DNA from: Acidobacteria bacterium RIFCSPLOWO2_12_FULL_66_21 | GTDB lineage: Bacteria > Acidobacteriota > Vicinamibacteria > Vicinamibacterales > 2-12-FULL-66-21 | Length of the DNA: 64,000 nt | Assembly: GCA_001767455.1 (NCBI GenBank) | Contig: MELC01000086.1 | Span: forward strand, 233,149-297,148 | Direction: 5' to 3' | The notes under the pieces: model-generated | What the model saw: the letters and a program-made list of their open reading frames with translations, nothing else | The model's database searches: none | Told to the model about the DNA's origin: nothing | Program-made: the position numbers and the translations under genes | Shown: piece by piece, positions 23,723 to 31,407 of the stretch | How the letters are laid out: each line of letters begins with the position of its first letter | Position numbering within the stretch: the first letter of the stretch is position 1

Positions 23723-24718
23723 GTGAAGCCCGCCGTTCTGCTCACCCATCGCATTCCATCCGTCGTGATGTCGCGCCTCGAGGCATCCTGTGAGGTCGAT
23801 CTGTACGACGGTCCGGATGCGATTCCGGCGGAGGAGTTGACACGGCGGATTGCCGGGAAGCAGGCGCTCATCGCGATGCTGACCGACCGGGTGGGCGCCG
23901 ACGTGATGGATGGCGCGCCCGGCCTGAAGATCGTCGCGAACGTTGCCGTCGGCTACGAGAACGTCGACATCCCCGCGGCGCGCTCGCGAGGCATCGTCGT
24001 CACGAACACGCCGGACGTGCTGACGGGGGCGATCGCCGAGTTCACGTGGGGTTTGATCCTGGCGATCGCGCGGCGAATCGCCGAAGGGGACCGCGTCATC
24101 CGCCGGGGCGGCTGGAAGGGCTGGGCGCTCGACTTCATGCTCGGCATGGAGCTCCAGGGCAAGCAGCTCGGCCTCGTCGGCCGCGGCCGGATCGGACAGG
24201 CGGTGGCCGCGAAGGCGCCGGCGTTCGGCATGAGCGCGGTGTTCGCGAACGACGACATGTCGCTCGACGAGCTGCTGGTCACCTCCGACGTCATCTCCGT
24301 GCACGTCCCGCTGACGGCGGAGACGCGCCACATGTTCGATCGCCGCGCGTTTGCGCGAATGAAGCGGTCGGCGCTCTTCGTCAACACGGCCCGCGGGGCG
24401 GTCGTCGACGAAGCGGCGCTCGAATGGGCGCTGAGGGAGCGGCTGATCGCCGGAGCGGCGCTCGACGTGTTCGAGCACGAGCCACACGTCGGCGAGGCGC
24501 TGCGCTCGATGGAGCACGTGCTCCTCGTGCCGCATCTCGGAAGCGCCACTCGTGAAACCCGGACCGCGATGGCCAGCCTCGCCGTGCGGAACGTGCTCGC
24601 CGTGCTTGCGGGCGAGCCGCCGGTCACGCCGGTAACCAAGCGAGGAGCGGAGCGGGGCGATGGGGTCCCCGCGAGCGACGAGCCTGGCGGGGTGCAGGGG
24701 GCCCCGCCAACCAAGTGA
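23723..24718 (+). CDS. D-2-hydroxyacid dehydrogenase (glyoxylate/hydroxypyruvate reductase-like)
   Basis: A 331-residue NAD(P)-dependent enzyme. Motifs: VANVAVGYENVDIPAARSRG, Rossmann GRGRIGQAVAAKA (a GxGxxG variant), the catalytic Arg in VNTARGAVVDEAAL, and Glu/His (DVFEHEP, PHLGSAT). It reduces a 2-oxo acid to a D-2-hydroxy acid or the reverse, and next to a microcompartment may handle lactate or glycerate. The last 25 residues are encoded by GC-rich low-complexity DNA and look like an added tail. GTG 23723 is the start; the stop overlaps nth (GTGA). Confidence 0.88.
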   Translation: MKPAVLLTHRIPSVVMSRLEASCEVDLYDGPDAIPAEELTRRIAGKQALIAMLTDRVGADVMDGAPGLKIVANVAVGYENVDIPAARSRGIVVTNTPDVLTGAIAEFTWGLILAIARRIAEGDRVIRRGGWKGWALDFMLGMELQGKQLGLVGRGRIGQAVAAKAPAFGMSAVFANDDMSLDELLVTSDVISVHVPLTAETRHMFDRRAFARMKRSALFVNTARGAVVDEAALEWALRERLIAGAALDVFEHEPHVGEALRSMEHVLLVPHLGSATRETRTAMASLAVRNVLAVLAGEPPVTPVTKRGAERGDGVPASDEPGGVQGAPPTK

Positions 24719-25446
24719 GGAAGCCCCCGCCTGCCGTGCCGCGCGGCCGCATTCCCGCCGTGATGCGGCGCCTCGCGCGCGAGATCGACGGCCTCGAGGA
24801 GCCCGCCGTCGAGAAGATCGCGCAGGATCAGAAGGAAGACCCCTTTCAGGTCCTGATCGCGACGCTGCTCTCGGCGCAGACAAAGGACGCTGTCACCCAC
24901 GCCGCTTCAACGCGCCTGTTTCGGGTTGCGCGCACGCCGAAGAGCATGGCAAAGCTGCGGGTCAGGGACATCGAACGGCTGATCTATCCGGTGAGCTTCT
25001 ACCGGACGAAGGCGGTCCACGCAAAGCAGACCTGCGAACAGATCCTGGCGCGGTACCGCGGTGTGGTGCCCTCGACGATGGAGGAGCTGCTGACGCTGCC
25101 GGGCGTGGGCCGGAAGACCGCCAACCTGGTGCTGATCCTCGCGCACCGGAGCGCCGACAATATCTGCGTCGACACGCACGTCCACCGCATTTCGAACCGG
25201 CTGGGATGGGTGCGCACGCGGACGCCGGAGGAAACCGAGCACGCGCTCTATGCCGCGGCGAACCGCAAGTGGTGGCCGATCATCAACCTGTACCTGGTGA
25301 CGTGGGGTCAGAACGTCTGCCGCCCGGTCCATCCCCTGTGCGGTGGTTGCGCGATTGCCGACCTTTGCCCGAAACTCGGGGTCGTCAAGGTCGGCCGTGT
25401 CTCCCGCAGGCCCGACCTGCAGGCCCGACCTTCTGGTCGGACGTGA
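24715..25446 (+). CDS. nth: Endonuclease III, base-excision repair glycosylase
   Basis: A 243-residue HhH-GPD glycosylase/AP lyase that removes oxidised pyrimidines. LPGVGRKTANLVL carries the helix-hairpin-helix and catalytic Lys, VDTHVHRISNRLGW the catalytic Asp, and CRPVHPLCGGCAIADLC the four cysteines of the 4Fe-4S cluster in normal spacing. The GTG start overlaps the dehydrogenase stop. The last 25 residues after the cluster come from an inverted-repeat-like sequence (AGGCCCGACCTGCAGG). Confidence 0.95.
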   Translation: MRKPPPAVPRGRIPAVMRRLAREIDGLEEPAVEKIAQDQKEDPFQVLIATLLSAQTKDAVTHAASTRLFRVARTPKSMAKLRVRDIERLIYPVSFYRTKAVHAKQTCEQILARYRGVVPSTMEELLTLPGVGRKTANLVLILAHRSADNICVDTHVHRISNRLGWVRTRTPEETEHALYAAANRKWWPIINLYLVTWGQNVCRPVHPLCGGCAIADLCPKLGVVKVGRVSRRPDLQARPSGRT

Positions 25447-25453
25447 GGCCGTC

Positions 25454-25996
25454 ATGTTCATCAAACTGGCTGTACCCCTTGCCCTGGTTTGGCTCTGCGC
25501 GGCGGGCGGCCCGCTCTCTCAGACATCGCCGGGCGCCGGGCCCGTCATCGTGCTCGAGACCGCGAAGGGCACCATCGAATTCGAGACCTATCCCGACGAA
25601 GCGCCAAAGACCGTCGCACAGATCGTGTCGCTCGTGCAGAAGGCGTTCTACGACGGCCAGCGATTTCACCGCGCGGAGCCGAACTTCCTCATCCAGGTCG
25701 GCGATCCCACGACGCGCAACATGACGATGATGGAGTCGTGGGGCCGCAACGGGAGCGGGAAGCGGATCGGCGTCTCGGAGATTACGAAGAAGCGCCGGAA
25801 CGTGCGCGGCGCCGTCGCCATCGCGTACGGCGGCACCGATCCGCGCACGGCGGACAGCCAGTTCTACATCCTCCTCGAGGCCCATCCCGATCTGGACACG
25901 AGGTACACGGTGTTCGGCCGCGTGATCACGGGGATGGAGGTGGCTGACAAGATCCAGCGCACCGATGTGCTCAGGAAAGCTTACGTGAAGGAGTGA
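25454..25996 (+). CDS. Exported cyclophilin-type peptidyl-prolyl isomerase
   Basis: A 180-residue cyclophilin with a signal peptide (MFIKLAVPLALVWLCAAGG). The fold is shown by GTIEFETYPDEAPKTVAQIV, FYDGQRFHRAEPNFLIQVGD with the active Arg and Phe, and ADSQFYILLEAHPDLDTRYT followed by VFGRVITGMEV. It should help fold periplasmic proteins. Its 3' end overlaps the convergent DUF72 gene by 26 bp. Confidence 0.92.
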   Translation: MFIKLAVPLALVWLCAAGGPLSQTSPGAGPVIVLETAKGTIEFETYPDEAPKTVAQIVSLVQKAFYDGQRFHRAEPNFLIQVGDPTTRNMTMMESWGRNGSGKRIGVSEITKKRRNVRGAVAIAYGGTDPRTADSQFYILLEAHPDLDTRYTVFGRVITGMEVADKIQRTDVLRKAYVKE

Positions 25997-26924
25997 CGGG
26001 AAGCTCCCGGACGATGCCTTTGAGATCGGGGTAGCGCTCGACGAATTCCGGCGGGTAGCCGCCGGGCAGCTCCTGCTCGAGTTTGTGCTTGAGGATCGCG
26101 GCGCTGGCCACAGACTTCGCCGAGAAGTGGTTGTTCGCGTAGAGGTATGCTTTCTTCACCTGGCGCGCGGCCGTTTCGGCGGCCTCCGCGAACCTCTCCA
26201 GCTCCTCGGCCGAGTAGTAGTAGTTGTAGCGATCCTCCGACCGATCGTGACGCCACCACTCGGCGGCGTTGCGCCCGTGCAGCCTCAGGTAATAGAACGT
26301 CCGCACGTTCGGCAGCAGGCTCTGCCTGATTGAAAAGCGGAACTTGGGCTCGTCGATCTGCGTCCACGCGGCGCCGTGCGCGTCGAGCATCTGCAGCGTC
26401 TCCACCGGCTGGTCGCTCCAGCTCTTGTGCCGCAGCTCCACCGCGACCGGGTAGCCGCGGAACCGCTCCAGCAGCCATTCGAGATAGGCGCGCGTGTCCG
26501 GTTCGTTCTTGAAGCTCGCGGGGAACTGGGCGAGCAGCGCCCCCAGCTTGCCCGCCGACGCGATCGGATCCAGCGCGGACCTGAACTCGTCCACGTCCTT
26601 CTGGCCGAGATCCCAGGGATTCTGCCCCGTGGCCTCGTGATACATCTGCGGGTGCGTGAACTTCTGAAAGAGCTTCAGGGAGAACTCGAACCCGGGGGGC
26701 GTGCGTTCGGTCCAGCCGCGCGCGACCGCGGGCGTGGGGATGCGGTAGAAGGTGGAGTTGACCTCGACCGTGTCGAAGTGCTCGGCATAGAAGCGCAGCT
26801 CGTCGAACTTCGCGCTTCGAGTCTTGTGTCCCGGCGGAACGGGATAGAAGATCCCGTTCCATGTGCCCTCGCCCGCGGGGTAACTCCACCCGGACGTGCC
26901 GACCCGGATCTGGGAGTCAGACAT
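25971..26924 (-). CDS. DUF72 TIM-barrel protein (YecE-like)
   Basis: A 317-residue protein of the DUF72 family: VGTSGWSYPAGEGTWNG at the start, then HFDTVEVNSTFYRIP, LLAQFPASF, VAVELRHKSW, and YYLRLHGR. The family has a TIM-barrel fold; its reaction is unknown. It ends inside the 3' end of the convergent cyclophilin gene. Upstream lies a 200-bp repeat region and no clear promoter. Confidence 0.92.
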   Translation of the reverse strand: MSDSQIRVGTSGWSYPAGEGTWNGIFYPVPPGHKTRSAKFDELRFYAEHFDTVEVNSTFYRIPTPAVARGWTERTPPGFEFSLKLFQKFTHPQMYHEATGQNPWDLGQKDVDEFRSALDPIASAGKLGALLAQFPASFKNEPDTRAYLEWLLERFRGYPVAVELRHKSWSDQPVETLQMLDAHGAAWTQIDEPKFRFSIRQSLLPNVRTFYYLRLHGRNAAEWWRHDRSEDRYNYYYSAEELERFAEAAETAARQVKKAYLYANNHFSAKSVASAAILKHKLEQELPGGYPPEFVERYPDLKGIVRELPVTPSRKLS

Positions 26925-26931
26925 AGGAGTC

Positions 26932-27135
26932 AGCGGAGAAGGAGGAGAGCGCGGAGCGCGTCTTCACACGGAGGCACGGAGCACACGGAGACGCACGGAG
27001 GCTCCGAAGCTGCGAGTCGGCGACACGGATAGTGCACCTCACCGCGCGAAGCGCGGCCAGACGGCCCCCCCGTGCGTCACCGTGAACTCCGTGTCTCCGT
27101 GTGATCGTTCCGTGTCCTCCGTCACCTCCGCACGG
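26932..27135. repeat. Inverted field of CACGGAG words
   Basis: The left half repeats ACGGAGGCACGGAGCACACG-type words (26975-27002); the right half (27075-27130) carries the complements (CTCCGTGTCTCCGTGTG, CCGTGTCCTCCGTC). Together they can form a long imperfect stem between the DUF72 start and the end of the ArsC-like gene. No gene is seen here. Confidence 0.65.
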
Positions 27136-27138
27136 CAA

Positions 27139-27519
27139 TCACAGTTTCCCGTACTTTTCCTTGTCGAAGCCGAAGATGACCTTCCCGCCGCGGACCAGGA
27201 TGGGGCGCCTGATCAGGTTCGGCTGCGCCATCATCAGGTCGATCGCCTCCTTCTTCGTGCGCGGCAGCGGCCGCTGCTTGAAGACGGGGCTCCGCGTGCT
27301 CACGAAGTCGAGGAAATGGCCCGCGTCCACGTGCCGCTCGAGAAACGCGCGGTGGGGCGGGTCGCGGTTGATGTCGTACTCCTCGACTTCCACGTGGCGT
27401 TCATCCAGAAAACTTCTGGCGTTGCGGCACGTGGTTCAGGTCGGCTTCCAGTAGAAGATCGCGCCCCGTCCGCCCGTATCGGTAGGCCCGGCCTTCAGGT
27501 CGGGCTTCGCCTTCGCCAT
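27139..27519 (-). CDS. ArsC-like thioredoxin-fold protein, probable selenoprotein (TGA = Sec)
   Basis: From ATG 27519 the frame runs 126 codons with a single in-frame TGA at codon 28 (27436-27438). Upstream it reads IFYWKPT, downstream TTCRNARSFLDERHVEVEEY, so TGA sits where ArsC/Spx-family proteins have the first Cys of CxxC (KNCSTC-like). The rest is a full ArsC-type domain, with KQRPLPRTKKEAIDLMMAQP and RPILVRGGKVIFGFDKEKYG. A hairpin directly after the TGA supports selenocysteine insertion. A TACAAT box 6 nt before the ATG suggests a leaderless mRNA and supports this start. A nonsense-mutated pseudogene is the alternative. Substrate (arsenate or a thiol/peroxide) is unknown. Confidence 0.75.
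27390..27438 (-). promoter_or_regulatory. SECIS-like hairpin downstream of the in-frame TGA
   Basis: One base after the TGA, CCACGTG (27428-27434) pairs perfectly with CACGTGG (27390-27396). Inside, CCAGAA (27414-27419) pairs with TTCTGG (27405-27410), leaving a GTT apical loop. The apical G is 23 nt after the TGA, within the 16-37 nt usual for bacterial SECIS elements bound by SelB. The two stems are separated by 8-nt internal strands on each side. Confidence 0.7.
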
Positions 27520-27525
27520 GGCAGC

Positions 27526-27543
27526 ATTGTAGCGCGATACAAT
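27526..27543. promoter_or_regulatory. Divergent -10 boxes for the ArsC-like gene and queE
   Basis: Minus-strand TACAAT (27526-27531) ends 6 nt before the ArsC-like ATG, and plus-strand TACAAT (27538-27543) ends 18 nt before the queE ATG. No -35 boxes are convincing. Confidence 0.45.
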
Positions 27544-27561
27544 GACCCTTTTGGCCCGTCA

Positions 27562-28203
27562 ATGCTGACCGTCAACGAGATCTTTCACTCGATCCAGGGG
27601 GAGTCGACCCACGCCGGGCGGCCGTGCGTGTTCGTGCGGCTGACCGCGTGCGACTTGCGATGCACGTGGTGCGACACCGCGTACGCGTTCAGCGATGGAC
27701 GCAAAATGCCGGTCGGCGAGGTCGTCGCCGAGGTCGGGTCGTACGGATGCCCGCTGGTGGAGGTCACGGGGGGCGAACCGCTCCTCCAGAAGGAGGTCTA
27801 TCCGCTGATGGAGCACCTGATCGCGCGCGGGCACACCGTCATGCTCGAGACCGGGGGACACCTCCCGATCGACCAGGTGCCGCCCGCGGTCATCCGGATC
27901 GTGGACCTGAAGTGCCCCGGCAGCGGCGAATCCGCGAAGAACCACTGGCCGAATCTCGACGTGCTGCGCGCGCACGACGAGGTCAAGTTCGTGATTCGCG
28001 ATCGCATCGACTACGAATTCGCGGTCGAAGTGATGAACCGGCACGGCCTCGCCGCCCGGACTGCCGCCGTGTTGTTCTCCCCCGTCCATGGCGTGCTCGA
28101 TCCGAAGGTGCTCGCCGGCTGGATTCTCCACGACCGGCTGCCCGCGCGGCTGCAGCTCCAGGTGCACAAGTACATCTGGGGCGCCGACGTGAGGGGCGTG
28201 TGA
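27562..28203 (+). CDS. queE: 7-carboxy-7-deazaguanine synthase QueE
   Basis: A 213-residue radical SAM enzyme of queuosine/7-deazaguanine synthesis, converting 6-carboxy-tetrahydropterin to 7-carboxy-7-deazaguanine. The start [16 protein letters not shown] and the cluster motif [14 protein letters not shown] (CxxxCxxC) are diagnostic, with [11 protein letters not shown] as the SAM-binding GGE motif. Length is normal. Its stop overlaps the queC GTG, and the pair is followed by an AlaX-type gene in the same coupled operon. Confidence 0.96.
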   Translation: MLTVNEIFHSIQGESTHAGRPCVFVRLTACDLRCTWCDTAYAFSDGRKMPVGEVVAEVGSYGCPLVEVTGGEPLLQKEVYPLMEHLIARGHTVMLETGGHLPIDQVPPAVIRIVDLKCPGSGESAKNHWPNLDVLRAHDEVKFVIRDRIDYEFAVEVMNRHGLAARTAAVLFSPVHGVLDPKVLAGWILHDRLPARLQLQVHKYIWGADVRGV

Positions 28204-28886
28204 GCGGCACGGCCGTCGTCCTCCTGAGCGGCGGGCTCGACTCGTACACCGCCGCAGCCATCGCGCGCCGCGACGGCCACGCCCTTTACGCGCTCACCGT
28301 CCGCTACGGCCAGGTGCACGAACGTGAAGTAGAGGCGGCGCGCGAGGTCGCCCGCGACCTCGGCGTGCTCCGGCACGTCGAGCTCGGCGTGAACCTCGCC
28401 GCCTTTGGCGGGTCGGCCCTGGTCGGCGATGGCGACATTCCGAAGGATCGGCCGCTCGACGAGCGGGGGATTCCCTCCACTTACGTCCCCGCGCGCAACA
28501 CGATCTTCCTGTCGCTGGCGCTGGGCTGGGCGGAAGTGAGCGGGGCCGAGGCGATTGTCATCGGCGTCAACGCGCTCGACTTCTCGGGCTATCCGGACTG
28601 CCGTCCGGAGTATCTCGAGGCCTTCGAGCGCCTGGCCTCGCTGGCCACGCGCGCCGGCGTCGAGGGGCGGCCGCCCCGCATCTTCGCTCCGCTCGTGCAC
28701 CTCTCCAAGTCGGAAATCATCCGGCAGGGAACAGCGCTCGGACTGAACTACGCGCTCACGCACAGCTGCTACGACCCGGCGGCGTCGGGCCGGCCGTGCG
28801 GGCGCTGCGACAGTTGCCGGCTGCGGGCCCGAGGCTTCCGCGAAGCCGGCCTCGAGGATCCCGCGCTCGGAGGAACGCGCCAATGA
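28200..28886 (+). CDS. queC: 7-cyano-7-deazaguanine synthase QueC
   Basis: A 228-residue ATP-dependent enzyme that turns QueE's product into preQ0. The PP-loop [11 protein letters not shown], the stretch [33 protein letters not shown] and the zinc site SCYDP...[14 protein letters not shown] identify it. GTG 28200 overlaps the queE stop; its own stop overlaps the next start (ATGA). Together they feed tRNA queuosine modification. Confidence 0.96.
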   Translation: MSGTAVVLLSGGLDSYTAAAIARRDGHALYALTVRYGQVHEREVEAAREVARDLGVLRHVELGVNLAAFGGSALVGDGDIPKDRPLDERGIPSTYVPARNTIFLSLALGWAEVSGAEAIVIGVNALDFSGYPDCRPEYLEAFERLASLATRAGVEGRPPRIFAPLVHLSKSEIIRQGTALGLNYALTHSCYDPAASGRPCGRCDSCRLRARGFREAGLEDPALGGTRQ

Positions 28887-30061
28887 CCGAGCGTCTGTAT
28901 TACACGGAACCGAATGCTTCTGAATTCGACGCGCAGGTCCTGGGTGTCGATCTGCACGAGGGCAGGCGTGTCGCGGTGCTCGATCGCACCGCGTTCTACC
29001 CGGCCTCCGGCGGCCAGCCGTACGACACCGGCCGCCTTGGCGACGCCGCGGTGCTCGACGTCATCGACACCGAGGACGGCACCATCCTGCACGTCGTCGA
29101 TCGCGACCTGCCCATCGGTCCGGTGCACGGCCGCATCGACTGGGAGCGCCGCTTCGATCACATGCAGCAGCACACGGGCCAGCACGTGCTGTCGGCGGCG
29201 TTCGACCGCCTGCTGGGCGCGCGGACGGAGAGCTTCCACCTCGGCGTCGAGACGTCGACGATCGATCTCGGCCGCGAAGTGACGCCTCCCGAAATCGAGC
29301 GCGCGGAGAACGAGGCGAACCGAATCGTCTGGGAAGATCGTCCGGTGGCCATCCGGTTCGTCGACGCCGCGGAAGCGGCGAGACTGCCCCTGCGCAAGGA
29401 GCCCGCGCGCGGAGGGACCCTCCGGCTCATCGACGTCCAGGACTTCGATATCTCGGCGTGCGGCGGCACGCATGTCGCGCGCACCGGCTCGATTGGACTG
29501 ATCGCCGTCCACTCCTGGGAGCGATTCCGTGGCGGCACCCGAATCGAGTTCCTGTGCGGCAGGCGGGCGCTCGCCGGCTATCGCGGGCTTCGCGACGCCG
29601 TCGCCGCCAGCGTGCGGCTCGTGTCCGTGCTGCCGTCCGAGCTTCCGGCCGGCATCGAACGCATGCAGGCCGAGGCCAAGGAGAGCAAGCGCCGCATCAA
29701 GGATCTGCAGGCGCGCCTTGCGCTCTTCGAGGCGGCGGCGCTCGCGGATCGGGCGACGGCTCGCGGCGGCGCGCGGCTGGCGACCGGCGTGCTGGAAGGC
29801 TGGGATCCCAACGGCCTGAAGATCGTCGCAGCAGCCATCGTCGAGCGGTCCGATCACGTTGCCGTGCTCCTCGGGACCCCCGCACCGTACGCGATCGTAG
29901 TCGCGCGTTCGGCCGGCCTCGCGGTAGACTGTGCCGTAATCCTGAAACGTCTGACGGCTGCGTTTGGCGGGAAAGGCGGCGGGCGCCCCGAGCTTGCCCA
30001 GGGCGGTGGGCTCCAGGGCGACCCCGAAGCGATTTTCGCGGCGGCAGTGTCCGGTTTGTAA
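28883..30061 (+). CDS. AlaX-type alanyl-tRNA editing protein with DHHA1 domain
   Basis: A 392-residue free-standing relative of the AlaRS editing domain that removes wrongly attached Ser or Gly from tRNA-Ala. Zinc ligands are in [15 protein letters not shown] and [10 protein letters not shown]. After a coiled helix ([20 protein letters not shown]) the C-terminal part resembles DHHA1, ending with the glycine-rich [20 protein letters not shown]. This is the long AlaX form. It is translationally coupled to queC. Confidence 0.9.
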   Translation: MTERLYYTEPNASEFDAQVLGVDLHEGRRVAVLDRTAFYPASGGQPYDTGRLGDAAVLDVIDTEDGTILHVVDRDLPIGPVHGRIDWERRFDHMQQHTGQHVLSAAFDRLLGARTESFHLGVETSTIDLGREVTPPEIERAENEANRIVWEDRPVAIRFVDAAEAARLPLRKEPARGGTLRLIDVQDFDISACGGTHVARTGSIGLIAVHSWERFRGGTRIEFLCGRRALAGYRGLRDAVAASVRLVSVLPSELPAGIERMQAEAKESKRRIKDLQARLALFEAAALADRATARGGARLATGVLEGWDPNGLKIVAAAIVERSDHVAVLLGTPAPYAIVVARSAGLAVDCAVILKRLTAAFGGKGGGRPELAQGGGLQGDPEAIFAAAVSGL

Positions 30062-30067
30062 GCCTCT

Positions 30068-30448
30068 ATGCCTCCTGTTCTTCTGGTCGTCGACGACGAC
30101 CCGTCGGTGCTGCTGCTGGTGGACGTGCTCGCCGAGAAGCTCGGGTTTCGCGTGAAAGCGGTGACTTCCGGCCTTCACGCCCTCGAGCACCTGAGGGACG
30201 GGTTCCGCCCGGACGTGATCCTGCTCGACATCATGATGGAGCGGATCGACGGCCTCACGTTCCTGTCGCACCTGCGCGAAATGGACATCGCGTCGGTCCC
30301 CGTCATCGCCATGAGCACGGCAACGGTGCTTGAGCGCTACGGCGGACAGCTCGACGTTGCCGGCACGCTGATCAAGCCGATCACGCAGCAGACGCTCGCC
30401 TCGGCGCTTGCTCCGTACTGTGCGCCCGCTGAGGACGAGCACCCCTGA
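30068..30448 (+). CDS. Single-domain response regulator (receiver)
   Basis: A 126-residue CheY-like receiver: acidic pocket VVDDDPS, phosphoacceptor Asp in PDVILLDIMM, switch Thr/Ser in VIAMSTATV and Lys in LIKPI. No output domain and no kinase next to it, so it probably relays phosphate or binds a partner. It ends in a tandem repeat that starts inside the last codons. Confidence 0.88.
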   Translation: MPPVLLVVDDDPSVLLLVDVLAEKLGFRVKAVTSGLHALEHLRDGFRPDVILLDIMMERIDGLTFLSHLREMDIASVPVIAMSTATVLERYGGQLDVAGTLIKPITQQTLASALAPYCAPAEDEHP

Positions 30449-30523
30449 GCACCCTTTAGCACCCCTGAGCACCCTTCAGCACCCCTGAGCACCCTTCAGC
30501 ACCCCTGAGCACCCTTCAGCACC
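30437..30523. repeat. 20-bp tandem repeat AGCACCCCTGAGCACCCTTC
   Basis: About four copies of a 20-bp unit, itself two 10-bp halves, start inside the last codons of the receiver gene and end at the convergent HEAT-repeat gene. A related array is at 32916-32998. Confidence 0.85.
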
Positions 30524-31324
30524 CTATTTCCCGAGCTTCACGAGCGTCACACCCGCTTCGCGGGCGACCTCAGGATCAGGATCACCCGTGGCCTTGCGCA
30601 ATGCGGGCAGCGCGGGCTTCGCGGCATCGCCGAACGATCCCAGCGCTTCGGCCGAGACGCGCCGCACGTCCGGCTCCGGATCCTTCAACGCCTTCATCAA
30701 CGCAGGTACGGCGAGCTCATCCCCTTCGTGGATGATGCCGAGGTAGGTCGCGGCGACCGATCGCACGCCTGGATCGGGATCGTCGATGCCCTGGACGAGC
30801 AGCGGCAGCACCGCGCTCGTCTCGAGGCCCGCGCGCTCCTTCAACTTGCCGATGGAGCGCAGCGACTCGCGGCGCACGAGCGGATCCTCGCTGCCGAACG
30901 CTTCCTGGAGCGGCGGGAACGCGGGCGTCCCCATGAAGCTGAGCGCGACGGCGGCTTCAGCGGTGAGTTCGGGCTCCGAGAGCGCGGCGGCCACTTCCGA
31001 AACCGCGGGCGCCGCGGCCGTTCCGAGGAGACCGCATGCCTTCAGCGCGCCCTTCTGCCGCTCGCGCGTCGCGTTCGGGTCCTGCAGCACCTTGCGGATC
31101 GCCGGCACGGCGCCGTCACCAAGCTCCCGCACGGTTCCTGCTGCCTCGGCCGCCTCGGCAGGGTTCTGACTGTAGAGGCGATCGAGCCAGGTGTCGTCGG
31201 GCGGCGGCGAGGTGATGGCCGCGAGTGGCTGAGCGGTCCGGCCCGGATGAAAGAGCCACGCGCCCAGGGCGACGCCGACGGCGAGCGCCGCGACGAAGAG
31301 CAGGAAACGGCCCACGCCGTACAT
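30524..31324 (-). CDS. HEAT-repeat protein with N-terminal membrane anchor
   Basis: A 266-residue protein: one hydrophobic segment (FLLFVAALAVGVALGAWLF) followed by five to six HEAT/PBS-lyase-like helical repeats (for example GIDDPDPGVRSVAATYLGII, ALKDPEPDVRRVSAEALGSF). It probably serves as a periplasmic or membrane-bound binding scaffold. Partner unknown. The gene abuts the tandem repeat at 30437-30523. Confidence 0.85.
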   Translation of the reverse strand: MYGVGRFLLFVAALAVGVALGAWLFHPGRTAQPLAAITSPPPDDTWLDRLYSQNPAEAAEAAGTVRELGDGAVPAIRKVLQDPNATRERQKGALKACGLLGTAAAPAVSEVAAALSEPELTAEAAVALSFMGTPAFPPLQEAFGSEDPLVRRESLRSIGKLKERAGLETSAVLPLLVQGIDDPDPGVRSVAATYLGIIHEGDELAVPALMKALKDPEPDVRRVSAEALGSFGDAAKPALPALRKATGDPDPEVAREAGVTLVKLGK

Positions 31325-31341
31325 TGTATGGGGAGCGTGCG

Positions 31342-31407
31342 GTAGGGCAGCCCTGCCTGGCTACCCCCGCGAGAGGTGTTGCGCAGGGCTTTAGCCCTGC
31401 CCGGCTA
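31342..31407. repeat. REP-like palindromic element
   Basis: GCAGGGCTTTAGCCCTGC (31383-31400) is a perfect palindromic stem, preceded by a related imperfect copy (GGTAGGGCAGCCCTGCCTGG, 31341-31360). The flank (CGGCTACCC) supplies the TAG stop of dacB. A sister palindrome is at 44654-44671. It may act as a terminator between the two minus-strand genes. Confidence 0.7.

Noticed and set aside
24640-24718. Possible insertion-sequence end at the dehydrogenase tail
   Set aside because: GC-rich words resemble those at 53516-53717 but no inverted repeats, target duplication or transposase is present.
28769-30472. 567-codon minus-strand open frame
   Set aside because: Antisense shadow of the AlaX-type gene and receiver gene; no recognisable domain.
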